Source of the DNA: Adiantum capillus-veneris
Taxonomy: Eukaryota; Streptophyta; Polypodiopsida; Polypodiales; Pteridaceae
Reading direction: 5' to 3'
Assembly (NCBI GenBank): GCA_014529385.2
Contig: CM043952.1
Coordinates: 65,810,370 to 65,874,369, forward strand
Length of the DNA stretch: 64,000 bases
The translations under genes and the position numbers were made by a program. Shown here in pieces: positions 11,735 to 23,066 of this stretch. Under the pieces are notes generated by a model. The model was not told the origin of the DNA. It saw only the letters and a program-made list of their open reading frames with translations, and made no database searches. Every line of letters starts with the position of its first letter. Within the stretch, counting starts at the first letter, position 1.

Positions 11735-11835
11735 CCTGGACGCCCACCTCCGGAATCACAAACTGGGGGCAAGAGACCTCGTACATCTATCCGACGAGTT
11801 TTGAACTCGGGACGTGTCTCACAGAATAGATCGGC
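11735..11835 (-). repeat. Possible tRNA-derived SINE fragment, family 2
   Basis: On the minus strand this has a box-B-like GAGTTCAAAACTCG followed by GATAGATGTACGAGGTCTCTTG. The same arrangement (GAGTTCAAGACTCG, then GATAGATCTTTGAGGTCTCTTG) recurs at about 53,815-53,905. A weaker relative lies near 10,890-10,950. Two related copies with a Pol III box B suggest a SINE family; ends were not defined. Confidence 0.4.
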
Positions 11836-12173
11836 AACAGAGCTCGCTGGCCGCCTTTTGACCCTTGAGTAAAAGTCCTTGCCTCCTTTTGACCTCTAGG
11901 GTCTTACTAAATGAGTCCATGCATTTACTTTTTAGGCTGAGTTTAGTTTTGATAAAAATGTTAGTTATTATGTATGTGAGAGAGTGATGGGTGATGCAAC
12001 GCACGACAAAACTCCCATCGCCAAAGCGACATGGCTCAGGGTGGGGCACGATGGATATATAATTGAAAATTTGAACGGGAGAATGTAGTGAACTAGCAGT
12101 AAATTAGAATGTGGTGAAATAGGGGTGAACTACCCTCAGGAGGAGTAAGGACTAAGTAACACCGAGCATTAAG

Positions 12174-12321
<148 letters not shown>

Positions 12322-12815
12322 CCCTCTTTTTTTTTTTGAGACTCAATGCACGAGCGTGACCATCGCCTACCCTATTCTTGGGCAGCCTACATCGCCTCTT
12401 CCGTGCTTTTATTGTCCCTAGCTTGCTTGCATTCTCGTCCTTTGATTCCTCAACTCTTACCTCACTTCCCCCACTCTTGCCATAACTTTCAAGGCTCTCT
12501 ATGGTAGCCTCCTTGCATATGGAGAGAGAGATTGAATGAATGGTTCTGTTGTGCAAGAAGAGACTACTCTTCTGCAAGAAATGAGATAAGAGAAATTGAA
12601 AGAGGAGAGACCACGGCTAAGGGCATCATACATGAGGCAGAGGCGAAAATTGAGCAGATCAGAGAGGAGAGAGAAATTGAGAGAATGCCCTCATTGTGCA
12701 GGTGTTGCTACCTCAATAACTAGTTGTAGGCTTAAAGCTCAGCAATTCAACCTGCTATTATACTCTCACATGTTTTTTGCATGCTAGTGTATCTCCAAAT
12801 CTAACCACTACACAA

Positions 12816-12818
<3 letters not shown>

Positions 12819-12881
<63 letters not shown>
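12819..12881. repeat. (GA)n microsatellite
   Basis: A continuous GA tract of about 60 bases. Confidence 0.97.
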
Positions 12882-12882
<1 letters not shown>

Positions 12883-13058
12883 CACTCAAGATTCTCCATG
12901 GATATTTTTTATAAAAATGGGTACTCTCAATTGGCAAGCCTCCTAAGTTTATCACCTATTCAATGTGAATAGGTATGTATAATCTTTTTCGACGTGCTTC
13001 CTTAAGCCGAATCTACTTGGATATTCTGATGGGTTTGAAGGTAAAAAAAGGGGCAAAT

Positions 13059-13061
<3 letters not shown>

Positions 13062-13144
<83 letters not shown>
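13062..13144. repeat. (AG)n microsatellite
   Basis: A continuous AG tract of about 82 bases. It is followed at 13,205-13,265 by the second copy of the small dispersed repeat seen at 4,984-5,045. Confidence 0.97.
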
Positions 13145-13147
<3 letters not shown>

Positions 13148-13472
13148 ACCTGCGTTCGGAGGAGCACAAAGGTAGAGAGACATTTTCAGAGAGAGAGAAA
13201 TGAAATGATATATTAACGTCTTCAAAAGGCCGAAATGACCTATGAGACCAAGCTGTTACAACATAGTGAATGTGATACCATGTCTAGAATCAAAAAGAGC
13301 TGAAACAAAAAATACAACTACTACAAACTGGGACTGTATGGATGTGCCAACTAATACAAAAGGTGCCTAGTACAATGTGTAGTACAATGAGAGAAGGGGG
13401 GGGGGATATGGTAGAGATCTATCCTCATCTGCACTTTGGACGTCGAGAAAGTATGGCTTGAGTCCTCTATTG

Positions 13473-13664
13473 TGTTGGGGTATAAAGCCCAATGTGGTCG
13501 CCCAGGTAAGTGGGCGGGCCGCCACGTATGTACACATATTCTTTTGTTAAAACCTAATAAGAACTCACTATGCTCTACACATTACAGTAGAGCGAGTTCA
13601 CCATATCGTCGTGCTCTTCTTCTCGCACTCTCTCTCGCGTCGCACTTCCGCTCGTACTCCTTCA
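13473..13664 (+). repeat. 5' LTR of copia 1
   Basis: 192 bp, TG to CA. Compared with the 3' LTR, differences are seen in ccgccacgtatg, gtagagcgagttc and gcacttccgctc. Confidence 0.97.
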
Positions 13665-13666
13665 AC

Positions 13667-13678
13667 TGGTATCAGAGC
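13667..13678 (+). other. Primer binding site of copia 1
   Basis: TGGTATCAGAGC, two bases after the LTR, complementary to the 3' end of plant initiator methionine tRNA. Confidence 0.95.
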
Positions 13679-14750
13679 TCAGATCGAGGCTCGGGGCAGC
13701 ACTGCAGGAGGCTAGAGTCACCAACTCAGATTGGAGTGAAATTCGACAGGCGAAGACACGGCCCCAAATCTCGTGGGACAGCCCGAAGGCCTTGGTGTTG
13801 TCAGAATTTCATTCTGAGGTCATCTTGGCCACCGTTCGGCTTCGACAAAGGTCTGCGCAGGCCATTTTCGACTATGTGGTCTCGACGGGCATAGATCCGA
13901 CACTGCAAATTTGGGGTTTTCGGCCTACGATTGCATGTGCTGAGGATATCGACACTCCCAGAGTGTTGATTTGTGGATGTCTACACATCGAAGGACGGCT
14001 CACAGTTCTTGGAGGCGTGTCACATACGACACGGGCGCATCTACACACAGACTGTAGGCAACATCCACTAGTTCATCATGTAGCTTGTGTTTGCTGCTTG
14101 ATATTCCAGATTTCATCCTGACATTGCAGGTACTTCCACATGGGATGTATTGTCAGAGATGATGTATGTCTGTTGAGGGTTTGCTGGCTGTGAGTCACGC
14201 AGCAAACAACCGCCGCAGCGGTTACAGCATACAGTGGGAAATTTGTGGATGTATGACTTTGTGGGAAGTCTATGTACTGTCAGATTTACTGCAGCCTTTG
14301 TTGAGGGTCGAGTGAGGTTTTATTGAGCTGGGGGATTCTCGAATGTTGAGATCCTTTCGGTGATACAGGTCTTGGAGCGATCCCTCGAGCACCCTTAGAT
14401 AGGCAGCTAGGATGTATTGACTGTGAGTTAGACAGTTGGGATTGCATCTTTGTTTTACTGCCGTTGAGGCATTGTCGCGGTCTATGCTTATAGGACAGTG
14501 AGAGACAGTACAGGTGCAGGACAGGTTTACCCGCAGCTTACAGTGTCAGAGAGACAGTGTTTTTTGAGCTGTTTTTTGGTCTGTTTTTAGTACACCAGAG
14601 CCATTTTACAAAGGAGACTCTGCCAAAATTTCTGTAGAATCTGAAGCTTTCTTGGTTCATTTGACAGGTTGATATTGGTTCAGAGGTCAGTTTACAGGGG
14701 AAACTCTGCCGAATTTTTCCTAGAAAAGTAAACTACTGTGAAGCGTAGCT

Positions 14751-17700
14751 ATGGCTGGATCACAGGACACTGCTCTTTACAATATCAAGAAGCTGGATGG
14801 AACCAATTTCCCATTGTGGAAGAAGCAGATTTGGCACGTGTTGGTACAAAAGAAGCAGATAAAACCTATAAAGCTCAAGGGGATAAAACCAGAAGATATG
14901 GACGAAGATGAATGGAGCGAAATGGATGAATTGGCACTTTCTACCATTATGCTGACTTTGGCAGAAAGCGTTTACTTCAATGTAGCAGACGAGATGTCGA
15001 CTTATCAAGCATGGTTAAAGCTGAGTGATCTTTATGAGAAGCAGAGTGCAACTTCACAGGTATACTGGCTTAAGAAGCTTGTTGACTTGAAGATGAAAGA
15101 AGGGACACCTATGTCCAATCATCTGAATGAATTTAACACAATCTACAGTCAGTTGTCAGCTCAAGGTGTCAAGTTTGATGAACCTGTTAGAGCTATGTTC
15201 CTGTTGATCACATTGCCGGAAAGTTGGGACACTTTTCGCACAGCTTTGAGTAAGTCTGCACCTCCAGACGGTTTGAACATAGCAGGTGTAGAAGGAAGTC
15301 TGCTTACTGAAGAAACCAATAGAAAGACAATGGACAAAGGCAAAGGAACAACCTTAGTTGTCAGGGGAAGGACCAAAGAAAAGTACAAAGGTGGAAAGAG
15401 GAATCAGTCTCGTAGCAAGTCCCGCAGTGCTAAAGGCAAGAGTGACATAGAATGCTACCATTGTGGCAAGAAGGGTCACATGAAAAGAGACTGCAGAGAA
15501 TGGAAAGCAGAAAAAGGCAAAGAGAAAGCTGAAGACCATGGTGAGAAGAACAAGTCCTCAGTAAAGATTCAAGAAATAAATGTGACAAACACTGTTGCAG
15601 AGGATGACAGTCTAGTGTCAGGAGACATCTACTTCTTGAAGAATACAATGGACTCAGCTCTTCTTACAGCATCTGATGGAAATGCACTGAGTGACTGGAT
15701 AATAGACTCAGGGGCATCACTTCATGTGTCTCCAAACAAGGAGTGGTTTACTTCTTATGTGACCACTAAAGATCATGTTCGGCTAGGCAATGGGCAGACA
15801 TGTGAGATCTTAGGTGTTGGAGATGTTCAATTGAAGTTTTAGAATGGCTCTTCTTTCACGCTGAAGAATGTGAGACATGTTCCCGCAATTACAAAGAGCT
15901 TGATCAGCACAGGTTTACTTGATGATGCTGGCTACGTCACCACTTTTGGACAGAACATGTGGAAGATATCCAAGGGTTCTATGACAGTAGCACATGGAGT
16001 AAAGTCTGGAGGACTTTACATGATTTATGTATCAAATGTCTCTAAAAATGTAATCAATGTAACCGAGCAGCCGAACGTTTCTTTGTGGCATAGCCGGTTA
16101 GGACATATGTCCAAGAAGGGAATGGAAATCTTGTCTCGTTCTGGTTATTTGCTTGGCTTTTCATTTAATGATTTTGAATTATGTGAACATTGTCTGTATG
16201 GTAAGCAAACACAGCAGCCACATAAGCATAGAAGCAGTAGAAGAGATACACAGTTGGCACTTGTTCATAGTGATTTGTGTGGACCTATGCCTAACCTATC
16301 TCTAGGGGGAGCTTCTTACTTTATGACATTTATAGATGATTACTCGAGGAAAGTATGGGTTTACTTTCTCAAGCACAAGGATGAAGCGTTTAGTGTTTTC
16401 AAAACGTTTGTGACACTTGTGGAGAATCAGAGTGGCAAGAAGCTTAAATGCTTATGCACTGACAATGGTGGAGAGTATGTTTCAAAGGCCTTTCAGGACT
16501 TTTGTGAGTCAAAAGGTATAAAACGTGAACTTACTGCTCCTTACAATCCTCCTCAAAATGGTGTTGTTGAGAGGATGAATAGGACCATACAAGAGAAGGT
16601 CAGAAGTTTGTTGTCTAATGCACAACTGCCAAATGGGTTTTGGACTGAAGCTGTATCAATAGCTGTTCATCTTGTAAATAGATCTCCTAGCAAGGTTTTG
16701 CAGAAGGATTCAGTGCCAGAGATGGTATGGTCAGGCAAAATGCCCTCATACAAGCATCTCGAGTCTTTGGCTGTGAGGCAATACTCACGTTCCAAAGGAA
16801 TTTAGGAACAAACTTGAGCCAAAGAGTAGAAAGTGCATCTTTCTAGGCTATGGTAATTCTGGTGAGATGGGGTACAGACTTTGGGATCCCGAATCCAGAA
16901 AGGTTGTCCGCAGCAATGATGTTCACTTTAATGAATCCAAATATCATTCTAAACCAGAAAGGGTTGAGGAGATTAGAAGAGTTGTCTTCCAAGAATATGG
17001 ACCTGCACGTGCAAGACAAAATGTCAGAGCTCAAGAGGAGCAAGGACAGGATAGAGTGGAACCACAGGTTGTGGCTGAGCCTGAGCCACCTATTGTGCGT
17101 AGATCTGGACGTGTCACGCGACCTCCTGATAGGTTTGTTCCATCTATGAATTATGTCATGTTGACTGATTGCAATGAGCCTTCATGTTACAAGGAAGCAG
17201 TGCAAATGAAGGACTCCGGGAATTGGCAATTGGCCATGCAGTCAGAGATGACAGCTCTACATAAAAATAAGACATATAAGCTAGTTAAATTACCACAGGG
17301 CAAAAAGGCTCTACCTTGTAAATGGGTTTACAGGTATAAGATCACTGCTCATGATAGTCAGCCAAAGTACAAAGCAAGGCTTGTTGCCAAGGGCTTTAAG
17401 CAAGAACAAGGCATTGACTTTGAGGAAGTCTTCTCTCCGGTGGTCAAGATGACTACATTGAGATGCTTTCTTGCATTGGTTGCCATATTAGATTTGGTGT
17501 TGCACCAAATGGATGTCAAGACAGCGTTCTTGCATGGTGATTTAGATGTGGAAATTTACATGCAGCAGCCAGAAGGGTTTGTTGAGAAAGGCAAGGAAGA
17601 CTGGGTATGCCAGTTGTTAAAGAGTCTTTATGGCTTAAAACAATCACCGAGGGCATGGTACCATAAACTCCACAAGTTTATGCTTTCTCAAGGCTACAAA

Positions 17701-18729
17701 CGTAGTGAGTTCGATCATTGTCTATATACAAAGAAGGCTAAGGATGGTAGTTGGTTGATCCTTATTTTGTATGTGGATGACATGTTGATTGCTGGCAAGC
17801 ACTTGGAAGAAATTTCAGCTTTGAAGTCAAAGATGGCAAAATCGTTTGACATGAAAGACATGGGTGAGGCAAGTCATATACTTGGTATGCGCATTGAGAG
17901 AGACAGATCAAAGAAGTTGATTTGGTTATCTCAAACAGAGTATATTGACAAGGTTTTGCAACGTTTCAATATGGAGAAGGGAAAGGCACTGAGTGTTCCA
18001 TTGCCACCATATGTGAAACTTAGCAAACAAGATTGTCCTGTGTCTCAGGAAGAACAGGCTGAAATGAATAAGATTCCATATGCGTCTGCAGTGGGTAGTT
18101 TGATGTATGCAATGATTGCTACTCGCCCAGACATTGCATTTGCAGTGGGAGTAGTAAGTCGATGCATGTCAAACCCAGGCAAGAAACATTGGGAGGCAGT
18201 GAAAGGAATATTGAGATACCTGAAAGCTACAAAGAGTATGCGTATATGCTATGGGAGTCAGGAGCTAAGTGTAAAGGGTTTTACAGACTCAGATTATGCA
18301 GGTGACTTAGACAATCGAAGGTCTACGTCAGGGTATGTCTTTACATTGGATGGTGGAGTAGTATCATGGCGTTCTAGATTACAAGATTATGTTACTCAGT
18401 CTACTACAGAGGCTGAATATGTTGCAGCATCAGAGGCATGCAAAGAATCAATTTGGCTTAATCGACTAGTAACAGATTTGGGAATCAAAGAAGAGATGCC
18501 TATGTTATATTGTGATAGTCAAAGTGCTATACAATTGGCTCGCAATCCAGTTTATCACTTAAAGACAAAGCATGTGGATGTGAAGTATCATTTCATCAGG
18601 GAAATGCTCGAGGATAAGCAACTTCAGCTTGTCAAAGTTCACACCACATAAAATCCTGCTGATCTACTTACAAAAGGACTTCCCTCAGAGAGCTTTGCGC
18701 ATTATCGCAAGCAGTTAGGTGTAGGGTAG
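14751..18729 (+). pseudogene. Copia 1 gag-pol polyprotein, interrupted
   Basis: Starts at ATG 14,751 (MAGSQDTALYNIKKLDG). Gag ends with the zinc knuckle CYHCGKKGHMKRDC near residue 235. The protease has the DSGAS catalytic motif at Asp 319. Integrase shows the HHCC start (WHSRLGHM), then IDDYSRKVWVY and TDNGGEY. RT has YVDD at 17,770-17,781. RNase H shows DSDYAGDLDNRRST and STTEAEYVAASEA. Lesions are a TAG at 15,840-15,842 just after the protease core, several small indels at about 16,757-16,800 that change the frame at the integrase C-terminus, and a TAA at 18,649-18,651 where HTxENPAD is conserved. The frame then runs to a TAG at 18,727-18,729, the likely original end. The lineage looks Tork/Tnt1-like. 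Confidence 0.93.
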
Positions 18730-18807
18730 TACATCACTTCTCTACATCTCTTGTATATTAGCTTGTATAGTAGCTTCTCTCACACTTAAAGTACCACATT
18801 GGACTTT

Positions 18808-18818
18808 AAGTGGGAGGT
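18808..18818 (+). other. Polypurine tract of copia 1
   Basis: AAGTGGGAGGT directly before the 3' LTR, the expected primer for plus-strand DNA synthesis. Confidence 0.9.
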
Positions 18819-19010
18819 TGTTGGGGTATAAAGCCCAATGTGGTCGCCCAGGTAAGTGGGCGGGCCGCCAGGTATGTACACATATTCTTTTGTTAAAACC
18901 TAATAAGAACTCACTATGCTCTACACATTACAGTAGAGCCAGTTCACCATATCGTCGTGCTCTTCTTCTCGCACTCTCTCTCGCGTCGCACTCCCGCTCG
19001 TACTCCTTCA
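18819..19010 (+). repeat. 3' LTR of copia 1
   Basis: 192 bp, followed by the target-site duplication TATTG at 19,011-19,015. Confidence 0.97.
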
Positions 19011-19015
19011 TATTG

Positions 19016-19158
19016 TAGTCTCCATCGATACTATGTAGCTCTTCTCTTCTAATCATGATCATCCAGACCTCCCTAGCTCCAATACTCGGTACGTGAGAAT
19101 GCCAGTAGTGGTAGTATGAGTGCGGGGGCAGAGCTCTGTAATGGTGGCTGCTCCTCTG

Positions 19159-19230
<72 letters not shown>

Positions 19231-20540
19231 GATAGGCCTTTTTCTCTCCTTGGTGATGGTTTATTGGACGCTAAGCAGTCTCGTTGTGTCTTTGTCTCAA
19301 CCTCATTCGTAGGGCGAGGCCCCCAATGGAATGGAAAAGTGCAGTTAGTAGTCAAGTGCACCATGAGAAGGAGCAAAGCAAGTGAAGTGTGTATGCTTAC
19401 TGCATTTGCTGACATGCCATGTCTCCCTCTGTCTGTCTTAGTGGGGGGTGTCGTAATACACGCTGGTGACAAACGCCGGGATAGGGGTTTTTTTTTAAAG
19501 CTCCCTCTCACTATTGCTACCACCACCCACACACATAAACATTTGAGGAAGCAGGCACCAATTTATCGAAATCGCTTAGTTGAGTGAAATCTTGGTAGAT
19601 TCCATGTAAGAGAAAATGTGGTGAAACTATTTCTTGATGATTCTAAGATGGACTGGCAGTTTATGCTCTGACAGGTGGACGGTAGCACTAGCGTCTATGG
19701 TGGATTTTTGGTGTCCACAACAAAAGTGTGCTAGATTCACAAAGGGAGGCATGGCACATCTACTCTCATGATCCTTATATCTTTCTCTCTTACAATCTCA
19801 AGGTCTCTTTGTCTCCCACTTTCTTGCCAACAAAGGCACACATCCCACAATTGGCAATGCTTACATCACTCTACAAAAGTGAGAAAGGAAGGGCAAAGAG
19901 CTATTGTTATTGCCCCGCAAAATAGGGGAAGGCAGGGAAACCGGGTGCAGCCAAACAAGCCATGTCCTCTTGAGCAGTGAAGGGGCTTTGCGAGAGAGTT
20001 TGCCATCACGCATGAAGAGAGCGGAAGACCAGACTCGAGAATCTTGCCCTACCCTTCACACACAGTGTCATGGCTTTTGATTCATATTAAAGCTTTGCCA
20101 GGAGTTTCGAATCCGAATCTCCCACATTAATTAATAGATTTGTTTTGTAAAGTAGGTGGGCAGTTTTTTTGGCTTCATTAAAGGGAATCTCAAGTGATTC
20201 CCCTTCAATTTTAAGAGAAAGTAGTGTCCAAGGATAAATGGAAGGGGCGAGGGCAAAGATGTGAGGTGCCAACGAAGCTGGAGAGGAGCTGCATCACAGT
20301 CGATGCTGACAGGGTTGCGCGAACGAGGAGGAAACACACAGAAATGGCAGGACAAAACAGCTCACGATCTAACCTAGAACGTAGTGCTCATGCCACTACT
20401 CATGAAGCTCGCGATCGACATGTTGATTAGCATTGGCATTCTACCCACTGCTTTGGCTGATTTGCATCTGTCCTTGACAAATATTTTCCATGGCTCCGCA
20501 TCCTACCATGCTCCAGTAATTGTAAAAGTAACTTATTATT
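19016..20540. other. Stretch without a recognised gene
   Basis: This is the continuation of the DNA into which copia 1 inserted. It holds a (GA)n tract at 19,158-19,226. Open frames here either run through that tract or have no recognisable content. Confidence 0.6.
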
Positions 20541-20867
20541 TTATTAAGTGTGGACTTCTTTCCACCTACCTCTATTCCCAAAATCCTTACACCTAATTCC
20601 CACATGGACCCCTTCCACCTATGTAAGTCTTAACATGTGTCTATTCCCACCAACCTATAATTCACATGTGATGGATAATCCTCACTCCCTCAACTTGTAT
20701 ATAAATCCCATTAGCTGCCCTCATTTGTAACAAGGTATTCTTTCTCCATTCAAGTGCAATCTATTGTCATTGCTCTATTTCTATCTTGCACTCTCTTATG
20801 TCTTGACATTAACATACTAATTAACAACGATATTAATCACATTTAAGTTTATCTCTAAGTTCTCACA

Positions 20868-20879
20868 TGGTATCAGAGC
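20868..20879 (+). other. Primer binding site of copia 2
   Basis: TGGTATCAGAGC, complementary to initiator Met tRNA, placed two bases after the inferred LTR end as in the other two copia elements here. Confidence 0.92.
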
Positions 20880-20990
20880 GATAAAACTTAAGATTAGTTT
20901 TTCTAATTAGCGCTAAGAGTATTCCATCTCTCTAGCCCACACTCGAAGCCTCACTCTCCATTCTTTTCAAGGAATCTGAAACCTCGAAAG

Positions 20991-22667
20991 ATGAACGAGT
21001 TTGCTTCTTCATCTTCCGCATCCACCTACAAGCCCCTCTACATTATCGACAAGCCTAACGGCACAAACTACCGAGTGTGGAAGATTCAGATGGAACTCTA
21101 CCTCACGCAACTGGCTGCAACTTTGGGATGTCACGTCAAGAGTCGAAGAGCAACGTGACCACCTCGAAGACCCCAAAGACAAAGATTCAACATACTTCAT
21201 CGACACCTATAATACTTGGCATAGTAGAAACAATAGTGCCAAGATGGAGCTCATTCTCTATTGCGAAGATCGGCAAGTCCAAATGGTGAAAAAGCTAACT
21301 ACTGCTAGCGCCATTTGGAAGTTCTTCGAGAAGAACTATGAGCACACTGACCTCGTCTACCAAGTTTCCCTGATCAAGAAATTGGTAAACACTACCATGC
21401 AAGAGGGTCAGTCATCCTCCAAGTTTTTGGAGACGTGGCAAATACTTTTAGATGAAGTACTTATCTCAGGGCCCACCATCCCTGAAGAGATTCAAAGTAT
21501 GCTCTTATTGGCTTGTTTACCTGCATCATGGAGAGCCTTTATCACTACACAAGCCACCACGGCTAACTTGCAGCTACAAAATCTTGTAGCCAAGATCCAT
21601 CAGGAGGAAATGCTTCGCAAACACACTAGCAGCTCGCAGAAGTCCACAGCACTTGTCACTATGACAAGAAACTCATGCCCTTACAACGGCAAGAAGCCTC
21701 AACATTCGGGCCCTCCTCGACAACACAATAATTCTGGAAGAAAGTTGCAATTTCAAAGCCACCACAATCACAAAAATTCAAAGCAATGCGCCAACTGTCA
21801 TTGCTTTGGACACCTCACAAAGGACTGTCAGCAACCACGCAATCAAGGTAATCGTCCTATCTCTCACCCTAATCTATATCCTTCTTACCCTCAAGGGGGG
21901 ACACGCCATGGCCAACCATCTTCTTTTATTTATGGTCAAGCTCATTATGCTGACATATCTACTGATGATAGCCCATCTTATCCTTTGCAACTATATGCCA
22001 CCACTATAGCTACTTCATATCCCAATATCTGGCTACTTGATATGGGCGCCACCCATCATATGACATATCACCTACACTGGCTATCCAACATCACTTATCT
22101 AGAACACCCTCTAGAAGTATGCCTCAGTGATAATAACAGCATCCAGCTCGCCAAAGCCTATGGAGATGCTGTCATTAACCTACCTAATTGCCTACACACC
22201 ACTATTTGTCACGTATATTATGTCCCTGGTCTCAAGAAAAATCTCATCTCTGTCAGCGAGCTAACCGACAATGGCATCATCATCAAATTCATGCGAGAAG
22301 GCTGCCACATTTCGGCACTAAACAAAGATGGTCAGTATGTCACACTTTTGGTCCCCAAAACTGGGCGTCTTTATCCATTGGGTGACTCATCGCCTGCACA
22401 TGCATCTACATCATCCATAAAAACACAAGAAAACACACTCAAATGGCATTATAGACTAGGACATATTTCTCAATATGTTTTGCATCAACTCACTCATCGC
22501 CAACTTGCACTAGGTCTTCCCAAGCACCTCACTCACATCACACTTTGTGACGGCTGCATTCTTGCTAAAGCACATCACATCCCATTCCCCACATCATCAT
22601 CACAAGCCACTGCACCTCTCGACCTGATCCACTCTGATGTTTGTGGCCCATTGCTCGTCAACTCCCT
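20991..22667 (+). pseudogene. Copia 2 gag-protease-integrase fragment
   Basis: ATG 20,991 opens MNEFASSSSASTY. At about 21,104-21,119 the repeated word gcaact flanks a 10-base insertion that shifts the frame. The downstream frame then runs open from before 21,190. Gag shows WHSRNNSAKMELIL and the zinc knuckle CANCHCFGHLTKDC (about 21,787-21,828). The protease reads WLLDMGATHHM, so Thr/Ser of the D-T/S-G catalytic triplet is replaced by Met. The integrase start WHYRLGHIS and zinc-binding CDGC are present, ending at HSDVCGPLLVNSLT where the CACTA terminus follows. Truncation, frameshift and a lost protease residue make this copy dead. Confidence 0.9.
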
Positions 22668-22688
22668 CACTATGAGAGATCGTGGTGT

Positions 22689-22824
22689 TTACCGCGGGCC
22701 ATTACCGCCAAACAAGAGAGAGGAATTCAAAATGAGGAGAGAGAATTGTTTTGATGCAGAAGCGGCACTTTACCGCACATATTACCGCGCAAATATCTGC
22801 GATTATTGCCGCAAACATTACCGC
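22689..22824 (+). repeat. Subterminal TTACCGC array of the CACTA left end
   Basis: TTACCGC occurs exactly at 22,689, 22,702, 22,770, 22,782 and 22,818, with a one-mismatch copy (TTGCCGC) at 22,806. Spacing is 12 bp or a multiple of it in the inner group. Subterminal repeats of CACTA elements are the known binding sites for TNPA-type proteins, so these are the likely sites here. Confidence 0.85.
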
Positions 22825-23066
22825 TAAAACAGGCTGGACCCCCTTCCCCCTTCCTCTCCTGCGGGTTTCCATTTAAATCCAATACAACTCCTACACTCTC
22901 CAGAATGCTTGCTCACTTCACTTAATCTCTCTTTCACTCTAAAAATTCTATACATAAATCATTGAACTCACAACAAAACCATTACAAATACTATTCATAA
23001 GCACATAACGAAACATTTGCAAATTAATCATATACTACACCAAGTGAAAGAATGGAGAGTTTTTTT

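Larger units (their letters stand above)
13473..19010 (+). mobile_element. Complete Ty1/copia retrotransposon 1
   Basis: Two 192-bp LTRs (13,473-13,664 and 18,819-19,010) begin TGTTGGGG and end CTCCTTCA. They are flanked by a perfect 5-bp target-site duplication TATTG (13,468-13,472 and 19,011-19,015). By eye the LTRs differ at only three positions (about 1.6 %), so the insertion is recent. Inside are an initiator-Met primer binding site, a leader of about 1.07 kb, gag, protease, integrase, RT and RNase H in copia order, and a polypurine tract. The coding region is broken (see the gag-pol entry), so this copy cannot move on its own proteins. Confidence 0.97.
20541..22667 (+). mobile_element. 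Copia retrotransposon 2, 5' part only
   Basis: The 5' LTR probably ends with TCTCA at 20,865. A TATA-like TATATAAAT lies at 20,698, and its start is uncertain (somewhere near 20,510-20,550). The element runs through gag and protease into integrase and stops abruptly at 22,667, where a CACTA transposon begins within the GPLxVNSLT segment of integrase. The missing 3' part is not found again in the window. Confidence 0.85.

Noticed and set aside
13436-14121. Overlapping plus-strand frames in the copia 1 LTR and leader
   Set aside because: They cross the LTR, primer binding site and untranslated leader; the gag start at 14,751 is well supported.
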